Shown in pieces: positions 54,590-64,000 of a stretch of 64,000 nucleotides of DNA (its first letter is position 1; every line of letters begins with the position of its first letter). Both the position numbers and the translations under genes were made by a program. Origin of the DNA: Leptasterias polaris (Eukaryota > Echinodermata > Asteroidea > Forcipulatida > Asteriidae); NCBI GenBank assembly GCA_037783415.1, contig JAZGTN010000162.1, positions 62,001-126,000 on the forward strand. Reading direction: 5' to 3'. Below the pieces are notes generated by a model. That model did not search any database. It was not told where the DNA came from and saw nothing but the letters and a program-made list of their open reading frames with translations.

Positions 54590-54838
54590 GACCCATTGCA
54601 CAACGCGCAGCGCACTTACACGCGCGTCTCCTGTCCGCCATTTTGTGAGTCAAAATGTGCAAAAAAGGAATTGACTCCCCAAAAGGCGGAAATGGTACAC
54701 GTACATACGCACTTCCCAACAATGTGCGTCTATACCATTTCCGCCTTTTCGGTAGTCAATTCCTTTTGTGCACATTTTGACTCCCAAAGTGGCGGACAGT
54801 AGACGCGCGTGTCTGCGCTGCGCGTTGTGCAATGGGTC
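54590..54838. mobile_element. 249-bp foldback element (family J)
   Basis: GACCCATTGCACAACGCGCA on the left and TGCGCGTTGTGCAATGGGTC on the right. Arms continue with CACGCGCGTCT, TGTCCGCCATTTTGTGAGTC, AAAATGTGCAAAA and AAAGGCGGAAATGGTA, each inverted on the other side. The centre is near 54712. The CpG content is high for the window. Confidence 0.93.
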
Positions 54839-57438
54839 ACTATCGGTCTACATTGTGAACATCTTCTAATATTTGGCGTTCTCCCTGTAGAGTATCACAT
54901 ACACCGCTTTTAATTGCGAATTGAAGGGGAGGGTAATTGACATTTCGTAATATTTTTATATCTTCAAATCACGTCGCTGAAAAGTTGCGCTGATATCAAT
55001 TTATGTAATCGAGAAGATTATGCTCCGACATTTTTATGCAAATCTTCACAACACGACGCTGATACTGCCTCGTATTGACCTTTCGTTTTGTTTCCACTGG
55101 TGCTATAAAGGCATTTCTGTAATATATACTTACCGTAAGCATTGCACACAATGCGAAGTCGTGAAGACAAGTTTCAAGACCATATTAGGCACTATTTTGT
55201 AACGGACATTTGAAGTCGTGACAAAACAGGACAATATAAAGCAGCACGTTCTACACGTTACGCGCATAATCAAAACAAGGAAATACTTGCACCCTTTGTT
55301 GTCCTTTACAGTCAAGCATTCTCAGAACGGTGCGCGTTTACTGATTGTGTTGATTGAAATTCTACTAAAAATCATAGTTCGTACAGAATTTGTTTCATTT
55401 AATTACCTTTAATACTTTGCAACTATTGTTCGAAAATGAAAACAAGAAAAGAAAACAAAACAAAACATCGCGCCGCCATTTTACTTGTTATGGTGAAATT
55501 TGAAGATGAGGTCATCATTGTCAATATGCACTAAGGTTCCAATATCGAATGCCGCATGTCGTGTAGAATAACCCCCATGATATGATATCTTGCAGTTGCT
55601 TAATTTGTATAATTACTCCACTTTTCAATGCGATGGTGTGCTGGTACTCTATTGTGATTGTACCGACATCACAACCCTACGCAAGGCAGACGTATCACCG
55701 AGAGAGCGAGCCCGAGTCCCGTGAACTTTATGGACGATGGCAGGCACAACATTAATAGTACATTCTTTAATGGCCTCCTACTCAAATTTCATGCAAGACA
55801 GCAGTTTTCTTTAGTTCCCGTCATGCCATGGTCTTCGAAAAACATCATTTGGGCTTTATATACGGACAACATAAGTCCGCCGGCGGGTAAACGATCTTTC
55901 GCTCCCTCCTTCACACACGTACACACTAAATCTCTTAGGTGGTGGTGATGTTGGTGTGAGAGCGCGCGGGGGTAAACTCTCTCTCTCTTGTTGGTGTTGT
56001 TCAGAAAAAGCTATACCGTCAGCTTGAGCTAGGGCCCGGTAGGCCTAAGTAAACACGCGGTGGTGGTACAGAGCGCGAGGCCAACTGGTCCTATTCATCG
56101 GGGGATTTCGGGCCCTGCCGCCCCGGGTGTTGACGGGGGCTGTCGCTCGCTGCTGAAAAGATGTGAATTTGTTCGGAGAACAAAGACTTGGTAATTATGC
56201 AAACGGGGGTTTCACAGCTCTCTTTGGTGTGTTTTCGATCTTCCTCCTGGTGTGCTTGCAGCACGTTTTGGTGATCTTACTCATGGAAGCTCTCTGTCAT
56301 AAAGACCCATTTTTACCTTTCAAGGAAACTGGTTTTTGTATTAACGATCGAGGAGAGAAAATCCCATGGAAAGTTATGAGACCCAAATCATTATTTGAAA
56401 CATGAACGAAACAGTTGTACCTCTCTCAGTCGCATGCACTCTGTGCTGCGTCGGGATGTACATGCACCTCTATCCTATGAGTCAACGTTATTGCCAATTT
56501 ACTTGCGCAATTTTAAAACTTCGAAATTGTACCTTACAGAAAGCAAGAGATAATCAGCTAAAGAATAATCTTGGATCTTTAATGGTTGACGGCAAACTTT
56601 TCAAGATTTTCCAGCTGATTAAAGTTCATGCCTTATTTTCGGTCTGAGTCCTGACCACCCACCCCAAAACCCCACAAAACGCGCCACCGTACATCAGTCT
56701 GTCTCCTAACCATGGAGCTATTTGGCTCAAACGCATGTTTAAAGCATGGATGAAGTTGTTTCCTTCTCCTATGGTCAAAGTACCTCGACGCATGAAGCTA
56801 CAAAACAGACATCTCGTTGCTTTCAAAACCTATAGAAGACATTTCCCACAATGGTTCACCGTGAATGGCCTAGATCGAACCATGATCGAACAAACCGACT
56901 AGCACTGTCAAGTTCCATCATGACTGTGCGGAAAGCGCAATGTAAAGAATTCCCATTGGTATCTCCATAGAGCTCTCGATCCCCTTTGTGTGCTACATCC
57001 CAATCCACAAAATTGTGATTTCGAAGGGAAGATACAAGCCCTCAGACTGTCCCAGTCTAGTTTAATACATACTCATTGCCTGTAGGCACTTTACACATGA
57101 CTAACCGTAACCTGTGTGCTTTTCAAATCGATGAAAAAATGCACGTTTCACGACAAACGTTTACCATACATTATCAGGTATGAGATAGTGAGGGGTTCAG
57201 TGACGTATAGACAGAGGGGGCAGGGGTTGGAAAAAACGCACAAATAAATGGTTGGATGCAATAAATAGCCCCCGCCCCATCTTATGTATTGCCCTCTTGC
57301 CCCCAAATGATGTCTCGTTTCGCCACTCACTGAGTGGAGGATATAATCACGTTCCCCGGAGCGTCAGTGCCCACAAATGTTGCAAAAGAATCACTGTGAA
57401 GCAGTATAGGTTAGTCCAGTGGATATTCCTGGCGCTAC
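54839..57438. other. intergenic region with a CpG-rich patch at about 55880-56170
   Basis: The patch contains GAGCGCGCGGGGGTAAAC, AAACACGCGGTGG, AGAGCGCGAGGCC and CTGCCGCCCCGGGTG, unlike the AT-rich surroundings. It could be an unmethylated promoter or first exon of a gene lying beyond the window, but no coding exon follows that I recognise. The frames at 56163-56647 are not recognised. Confidence 0.3.
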
Positions 57439-57535
57439 CTAGTCTTGGCCCAAGACGGATAGTGTACTTAACGATTTGTAACCAAGCGAAGTGCACCATC
57501 CACTATCGATCACTGACGTCTTGGGCCAAGACTAG
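57439..57535. repeat. hairpin with perfect 18-bp stem
   Basis: CTAGTCTTGGCCCAAGAC at 57439-57456 and GTCTTGGGCCAAGACTAG at 57518-57535. GGATAGTG and CACTATCG extend the pairing inward and GGCGCT/AGGCGCT outward, so it is probably a decayed foldback element. Confidence 0.8.
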
Positions 57536-57541
57536 GCGCTA

Positions 57542-59140
57542 TCACACTTTTATGTTGTCTTCCCGGTACGAAGCAATTTAAGTCACAGGCCCTTTCGAAA
57601 CCGTACATAAGATAGTCGGGTTACTTTCAATGAGAGTATAAACGTACTGTATGTGATCTATTGTATCATGGGTACGAGACGTGGGTAACTCCGAACAAGT
57701 TTGAACATAATAGTGACTACTTAACGCTCTACCAGCAATCACTGAGCACCATTGTTGACTGCACTGAAACCCTTGCATAGTCTATAATCAACAACATGTG
57801 GCAGCGTTTACCCCAAGCCAATGTTCATCTCCGGTTTCATTTCCCAGAAAAAAAAAAGTTTCATTTTCAAAATGTTTCTCAGAGTTGGGAGCTTTTGGAT
57901 CTTTGACGGATCAAAGCCGCGACATTCGATATCCTCACCGTGTGGCACTCAAACCAACACATCGGTCTTGCGTCTTAACAGAAAAAAAAACCCTAAGAAA
58001 TTGCCGTGAAAGCAGCTTTCCCCTTCAGCTCACAAGCAAGACAGAGACACTGAAGAGAAAAGAAAAACCCTCATCCGTGTTGTGACTACCACAACACCGA
58101 TTGTGCAAGAAAAGTACCTCCTATCGTCTTAGAACACTGGCTGAAAATTGCGCCATTTCTAATCAGCCGACGGCCAGACATTTTAAAGATCGGTTTTCGT
58201 TTGGGAAACGTGCCATTTACGAAACGTGAGTCGGTCCTCCCGTGGCTTCTACGCAATCGAGATTTATCCTCCTGTTTTTTCAGTAATTTTTTTCCTCTCT
58301 CGTTCTCTTCTGGTCGCTGACAGGCCCGCAGGGGAAAACTTTAAGGTAAAAGAGAAACCTTTCACAGGTTCCATGTCAGTTCAGCGATATTCCGGTTGTT
58401 TTTTAAGGGTCGTTGACTCCCTTTTGCCCGGCGTGTTTCTGATACGACTGTCCTTTCGCGCGATGGAGAGTGGAAAGCTCTCCGGTATGTTGATGCTTCA
58501 GCCGCTGAAAGGTTACACCCTTTGAGCTCTCTTATACACGGTTCTCAAAGTTCTTGTGAAGGCGTCGTGATTCTCACTCCGCAGTAAAGCCATCCTTGCG
58601 TTTTTGCCTACTATCGCAAGATACGGCTGAAGCACCACGTAGGTTTCATCTCAAGATATGAATGATCACACAAGCGCTGGAGGAGTAGCATTTTAATTGA
58701 TTCCACTCACATAGAACAAAGCGTGAAGAGGTCGATCTCCTCTGTTCTTTATCTATGATCTAAATAACTTGTTATTTTTCACAAGCCACAAGAACCTGAC
58801 CCGGTTTCACAAATTTTGTTAAGCAGCAATTCATTATCTTGGAAGCACAGAAGATATACAAGGAACCAGCCATGCTGGGCAATGTGCCATGGCACTAATT
58901 AACTGTTTTGTCATTTTGTAAGTTTACATTATAGCAAATGTCCTCCGGATCCACCCAAAGTGATATGAAAGTAATGCTTCTTTTCAAACACCTCAACCTC
59001 TAACCTTTGTTCGTATCGGGAAAACGGTCGGCTTCTTCGTCAGCAGCAAGAGATGTGACGTCGACATTTGACGTCATCAGCTGCAGTAGACCCTAAAGGG
59101 CAAGCGGTAGGCGTGGCCTCGCCTGATCAATCATAGAGTT
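57542..59140. other. intergenic stretch, nothing recognised
   Basis: Frames at 57798-58085 and 58226-58525 (about 95 codons each) have no domain or splice context that I can support. At 58800-58870 a few words (TTCACAAATTTTGTTAAGC) recall the CTGCTTAAGC family. Confidence 0.4.
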
Positions 59141-59213
59141 ATATATAAATACCGATGAGGTAAAAAGCGGTTAGTATACCCGTTTTATTAGGGTCCATGT
59201 GTTCGTTATTCAG
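59141..59213 (+). promoter_or_regulatory. candidate core promoter and short first exon
   Basis: GTTATATATAAATACC at 59139-59154 is a good TATA box, preceded by GTAGGCGTGGCCTCG (GC/CACCC-type site) and followed at about +30 by a plausible start near 59175. CGTTATTCAG then GTACGTA at 59214 would be a splice donor. No downstream coding exon is recognised inside the window, so this is only suggestive. Confidence 0.3.
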
Positions 59214-59290
59214 GTACGTATGCATGGGCACAGTTTTCCTTCTCCCCCTGTTCGCTTCACAGCAGCATGGGACGTTCACTCGGTTTTAAA

Positions 59291-59575
59291 CCTGAATGAC
59301 TTGATGATGTGATTAATGCACCAAAAGACCCTGGCTGTTATTCCACGTCACGAACTCTTCGGTGCTCGGGATGAATCTCTCTTGCCGAGCGAGGCAAATA
59401 TTTCCAATGAGCACCATTTAGACATGCACATTGGTTGCCCACGCAAGGCAGGGACCAGTGATTGATTGCAGTCAAATAGTTGTCTAAAAATCCTTTCAAC
59501 TTAAAGGGAAGAGTGTTGTCTGTGCTGTTAAAAAACTTGGGTCTTGGTGCATTAATCACCTCATCAAGCACCAAC
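59291..59575. repeat. pair of inverted 30-bp repeats around an unrecognised frame
   Basis: CTTGATGATGTGATTAATGC then ACCAAAAGACCC at about 59300-59330 faces GGGTCTTGGTGCATTAATCA then CCTCATCAAG at about 59539-59569. The pair differs by a few bases. They may be the ends of a small foldback element. Confidence 0.7.
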
Positions 59576-59595
59576 ATGGACAGATATTGCGGCAT
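59338..59595 (-). CDS. 85-codon minus-strand frame, exon-like, unrecognised
   Basis: Minus strand: a good acceptor (ATATTTCTTTTAG) at 59596, then MPQYLSMLVLDEVINAPRPK, NHWSLPCVGNQCACLNGAHW and a stop at 59338-59340. The amino-acid make-up (Trp, Cys pairs, mixed residues) looks more protein-like than most chance frames here. I cannot place it in a family. It partly overlaps one arm of the inverted repeat at 59291-59575, so it may belong to a mobile element. Confidence 0.3.
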   Translation of the reverse strand: MPQYLSMLVLDEVINAPRPKFFNSTDNTLPFKLKGFLDNYLTAINHWSLPCVGNQCACLNGAHWKYLPRSAREIHPEHRRVRDVE

Positions 59596-59910
59596 CTAAA
59601 AGAAATATTTTAACGGTGTCAAAGGTTAAAATGTTCTGTGCAGAACGTGTACACAAACGGAGTCCCGTGCTGTTCTGTACAGAAATTATCGTTACATACC
59701 AGTTTTAAAATTGAAGTCAAGAAGGCTAACACGAAATAAGTTTCCCAAGAATTCACCATTCTGGTCTTTAAAAATATATATATAAAAATTAAACCGAAAC
59801 ATGACAACAACAATTTCTCCGAAAATATTCTGCCTTCCTAATCTTTGTAAAGTTAACGTTGACATTTTGTATGTTATGAAAAATGATTTTGAGTTGAAAA
59901 AAAGAAAACT

Positions 59911-60047
59911 TGACTAGCTCAGTTGGTTGAGCGCCGGCACGTTAATCCGGAGGTCGTTGGTTCAAATCTAGTCAACTCGTCTTTGTTCAAACCAAAACAT
60001 TTAAAATTTACTAAGTCAGTTTCCCTTGTGGTTTATTATTTGATTAC
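59911..60047 (+). repeat. tRNA-derived SINE (family S1), head and tail
   Basis: GACTAGCTCAGTTGGTTGAG, CGCCGGCACGTTAATCCGG, GTCGTTGGTTCAAATCTAGT, then AACTCGTCTTTGTTCAAACC and the tail CAGTTTCCCTTGTGGTTTAT. The T-arm is shortened by a deletion, so no tRNA gene is called. Confidence 0.75.
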
Positions 60048-62479
60048 GAAAAATGATTACACTGTACCATTAAAGCAGCATAAAGAGTATCTGCAACATG
60101 TACGAATCTCTTATAAAATGTTGGTTCTCGCTGAAAAAAAAAAAAAAAAAACCGGTCGACATGTGCCGGAGGACTCAGGAGGGATGTAAACGAAAGTTAC
60201 TGGAGAAGGGGTGTAAGCAATTAATGTGCAAAGCTGTGTTTTAAGAAAACTGAGCGTAAAAGTTTGATTTGGTTTTCTGCCGTTCATAAGTTACACATCT
60301 ATTGTTTTGACTCTTTTAAAATACGCGTCTCATAGCTTGATTGTATAGCTGGTATGTGGTTAAACCATGGTTAAACTGTACAGATTGGGAAAACATGCTG
60401 GGGGTAGTTTTAGCATAGACAAAGAACCTCTAGCAACAAAAGTGTAAAAGTAATGCCATATTTTTGTGCCAGGAGCCCTTTTTTATTGCTAATACGGCCT
60501 TCTGCTGTTTCTGGGGAAAAGTACTTTGTGTGTTTGGACGTAGATAGAGCCTTAATCCATTCGCACACGACGCGTGATGAAAGAATGGTTGTCTCGACTT
60601 TCTTGGGAACATATTCTTGGGAGACATCACGGTAGAAAGTCGAGGATTTGGGCAGTGATTTTATCAATAATTTCTTACAAGATGTGTACATGGTTTCCAA
60701 CCTTATTTTTTATACACTAACCACTTCATTGGGTATCTTTAACCCCGACGGTTGTGTGTTGATGAACGAGCTTGTTTGTCTTGATCAAATTGTCTTACTT
60801 CACAGTTGTTCTGAATGCCTCGAGTATTAGTTTAAACCATTCTCCCCGCTAAATTAGACTTCTTGAAGTTGGTATATTGCTTTCTCGTGTGTGCGTGTGA
60901 ATAAGAGCAGCATGTTTGCCTTCATCGAATATTCTATTTTGGGGGGGAGGTTTGGAAGTCTGATCTGAGCAGTTGACGAAGAGGCCTGCTGAAACGCCCA
61001 GCTTAATTGGACTTTTACTTGCATCTGACATGCTCTTTGTGTGCTCGTATGTGCTGATGAATTTAGTAGTACTGTGGTGGCTTCACCAGATGGACTCTGT
61101 GGAGAGCTCAGTGCCCGATTATAGTATGTAGTAACCAATGGCTGTAATGTTTAATCGTGTGTAGTGTTTATATGGAGACACGTTGCGTATTGATTTGTGG
61201 TAATGCGTATGGCGTATAGTCGGTTGACATCATCAAATGGACTGAGGAAAATTCTTAATGGGGAAAACCCAATCCACATACAAGTCTCGTGGGATTTTGT
61301 CCCCCGCTGTGTGTGTCCCCATTTGTTTTTGTAAATTAATCTGGGTGAGATGTTTGTTCAACAGAGGGCGCTATCAGACGAAATTTCTTCACAGTTCGTC
61401 GTATGGGGGGATAGAATCTCCTGCCACATCAGGTCGAGGCGGGATTCGAACTATAGTGTGCACATGAAAGGCATGAATGGAAATTGTGGAATAGTTTGTG
61501 CTGATCGATGTAAAAATACGTGTATTGTTTTCACCTGAAAACTTCCTCCAGTTTGATATTAGTATAGTAGACCCTATAACTGACAAGGTGCGTAGGCCTA
61601 CTGGTTTGTTTTGGGGAACGGTGTTGAGTGCCCTTATGGTGAAGTTTGTGAACTATGCATCACCGAGTGTGTGTTGATGTCACCAAATTGTCTGCATCAA
61701 CTGATAGCGTGATTTGGGAAGATAGAATGCACCTCATGTTTCAGGGTTTAGATTTTTGTTAAGGACTCCCCGAGTAAAATGCGATCTATTTCCTCTTGAC
61801 GTTTGAATGTTGCTTGCACACAATGTATGTAAAGGTTTCGAAGATGTATATGACAAAAGGACCCTTTTTCATGACAAACCCACATCAGGGGTCGCTTTTT
61901 ACAACTTAATTATGGACTCTCTCTCTCTCTCTCTGTAGTTTGTTTTACAAGGTTTATAGCTTTAATTTTGTATGGATTTATCATTGAATTAAAAAAGCGC
62001 CATTTTAAACTAACATTGTTGTTTGAAACTTGTGAAAATGCTGTTTGAAATTTACGACCAAAGTTTGTGTACGACACATTGTGCAAATACACTTAAAGAA
62101 AACAATCATGTTGTTATCACCAATGTTGTTTCGTTTGCATGTCCACTAAATGCTGTGGCAAGTAGTGTACTGCAGTCGCTTTAAGTATTACGATTATAAA
62201 CGGTTCGTGAGTTGGAGGAATTCGGAACTATATTACACACAAGATCCTTTGGTCTACCTCAACTCTCCCACCCCAAAACCCATAACACGAAGGAAATGTA
62301 TTATTCAAGACAAGCCAAGCGAGTTGTAATTCCAACTCAAATCTTTTCGATAACCGCAAATAAGGAGGGCAGAATCACCGGGTTCGTCTCCCCCGACGTC
62401 CCCATTCCATTCTTCAGGCTTGTCGCCCCGTCTCTCCCGGTGCAGGCAACCGTGAGAGAGCAATAGAAGAGGGGCTGTC
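60048..62479. other. intergenic stretch, nothing recognised
   Basis: Includes an A17 tract near 60135 and a TC microsatellite at 61917-61935. Several 60 to 96 codon frames on both strands have no supporting signal. Confidence 0.4.
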
Positions 62480-62689
62480 TATGGTGGCCCTGAAGGGACA
62501 TCGCATATCGCAAACGTGTGCCCATACGTATGCAATGTCGTGAAACAATTCGCGAATATGTGCGCACACGTATGCAATGTCGTGAAACAATTCGCGAATA
62601 TGTGCGCACACGTATGCAATGTCGTGCAACAAATCGCGAATGTATGCGCACACGTTTGCGATATGCGATGTCCCTTCAGGGCCACCATA
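62480..62689. mobile_element. 210-bp MITE with internal 42-bp tandem repeats (family K)
   Basis: TATGGTGGCCCTGAAGGGAC at the left and GTCCCTTCAGGGCCACCATA at the right; the ends continue with ATCGCATATCGCAAACGTGT inverted. The interior is three copies of a 42-bp unit anchored by CGTATGCAATGTCGTG at 62527, 62569 and 62611, with a decayed fourth at 62653. GCTGTCT flanks both ends as a probable duplication. Confidence 0.9.
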
Positions 62690-64000
62690 GCTGTCTCATG
62701 AGCCTGTTTCTCCATTGTCTCCTAGACGTCCTCTTGACAGCATCATCGTCTTCTCGAAGTTAAGACGATGATACAGTTGAAGACCCTTTTTATGTTGGTG
62801 ACTGTACACAAGGAAGACCTGTAGCTGAATAGGCGGGTGATCATCACAGTGTTCGCTCCAGTAGTTCCTGCCGTAAATAATCTCATCTACTCGGCCGAGA
62901 TGTGTACTGATAAGAGCAAGACCGCCCCAACTTCTCGTCCATGGTACTTTCAGTATGGAACGCCCACACTGACAAACTATTGCAATATGTAGAATAGCAA
63001 GGTTGTTTGATGAGTCCGTGCATAGTGATAGGTTCATGGAAGTATAGAGAAAAAACATAATACAAAATGTTAGTAATTGTATGTTGTCAATACCCTTTTC
63101 ATTGGATGCGTGTAAAGTTGCATGCATCTAAACTTACATGCATCTGAACTTGTTTGCATAAGTTGCATGCATCTGGAACTGCATGTATAACTTGCATGCA
63201 TCTAGAAGTGCCGCAATTTCTCTGAAACTAAAATCAGGTCTTTTGTTGATAAGGCATTTACAAGACTTGGTCTTTTGAATATGCCTCCATATTTGCATCT
63301 GTTTCATTGAGTCTCTTATAATTATTATTCTAGAAGTTATTTACACATTTCTTTATTATTAATTGTATGTATATTTTGCAATATGGAAATAAATGTCGAG
63401 TTGAATTGAATAACCAAACGGTGTAGTCACATGATTACACAATCAAAACCCCATCTTAATTTTGTAGTTGTGGGGGAAATAGTGAGAAATACAGCGTTAT
63501 TAGTTTCTGTCAGATTCGTCCATTTTGTATTGTTGCAAGATTTGTGAAAAGGGCATTTTAAGGCGAAAGTTATATAGAACTTCGTGAGCAATAATTTCAC
63601 AGTTTAATACTGGAAGTAAATCGAGACCGCTGTATAAACCTCACTCTCTGTTGTAATTGCTGTCTCTTTCGCGCTCCATAGTACATCATTTCCCAAGGTT
63701 GATTGGAGGTGGACAGGGCCTCCTCATTAGCTTAGTTTACGCGGTATTTTTCACAGTCCACTCATAGAGAAAGGACCACGGACCTTTCTCTATGGTCCAC
63801 TGAAGCCTAAACATTTGGCCGTTGTGTTGTTTGTACTAGCTCGGGGACCACACTCTTACTAATTTACGTTGGAGGCTAATCTTGGGCTCCGGTTTCCGTT
63901 GTAGACAAGTATTTCGGCAGAGAAACCTTGGAAGGCTGGTCCCTGCTATGAGTGTACATTCCTTATATAATAATTATAATAGCCAAATTACTGCGGCCAA
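62690..64000. other. end of window; short repeats, no gene recognised
   Basis: At 63112-63210 the words TTGCATGCATCT or ATGCATCT recur four times (63118, 63135, 63161, 63191). At 63380-63412 AAATAAATGTCGAGTTGAAT looks like a LINE-type 3' end. At 63763-63800 CATAGAGAAAGG and CCTTTCTCTATG form a 12-bp stem. A 143-codon minus-strand frame (62696-63127) is not recognised. Confidence 0.4.

Noticed and set aside
62414..62763. Six overlapping frames with repeated Cys-Ala-His words
   Set aside because: Caused by the 42-bp tandem units of the MITE, whose length is divisible by three.
62696..63127. 143-codon minus-strand frame
   Set aside because: No domain, no splice or promoter signal and no recognisable motif; kept only as a note in the end-of-window entry.

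Overview
The window is metazoan nuclear DNA: AT-rich, with genes split by GT-AG introns of about 0.6 to 6 kb and dense in short DNA transposons, tRNA-derived SINEs and LINE relics. The three recognisable genes are housekeeping genes close to their vertebrate orthologues. The repeat types (terminal-inverted-repeat elements beginning AAAGGCACTGTACACG, GGGCCCAATTTCATAGAG, or GGGCACGTTGCC) are ones I associate with marine deuterostomes. An echinoderm is my best guess, but this is inference and not proven by any single feature.

Layout: (1) 1-6408, + strand, the 3' half of CCT8 (theta subunit of the TRiC/CCT chaperonin), seven exons, the first cut by the window edge. (2) 6409-10021, a convergent intergenic stretch with DNA elements. 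(3) 10022-20669, - strand, complete GTF2E1 (TFIIE alpha) in five coding exons, predicted 427 aa. (4) 20686-21480, a short divergent promoter region. (5) 21481-38492, + strand, complete RABL3 (Rab-like small GTPase), including two tandem alternative versions of the penultimate exon. (6) 38493-64000, about 25 kb with no gene I can recognise, holding foldback elements, a LINE fragment, SINE pieces and a few promoter-like or exon-like signals.

The genes do not form a pathway. CCT8 folds actin, tubulin and other clients; TFIIE alpha works in RNA polymerase II initiation; RABL3 is a small GTPase without a prenylation tail. The head-to-head RABL3/GTF2E1 pair is also found in human 3q13.33, so this looks like an ancient bidirectional promoter. 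The most interesting signals are the duplicated RABL3 exon, a 23-copy 41-bp minisatellite whose unit is a perfect hairpin starting 19 bases after a RABL3 splice donor, a 107-bp satellite with three-unit higher-order structure inside a GTF2E1 intron, and two DNA elements whose target duplications are confirmed by the SINEs they interrupt.

All exon limits were derived by hand from splice signals, reading frame and remembered family conservation. No alignment or database search was run.
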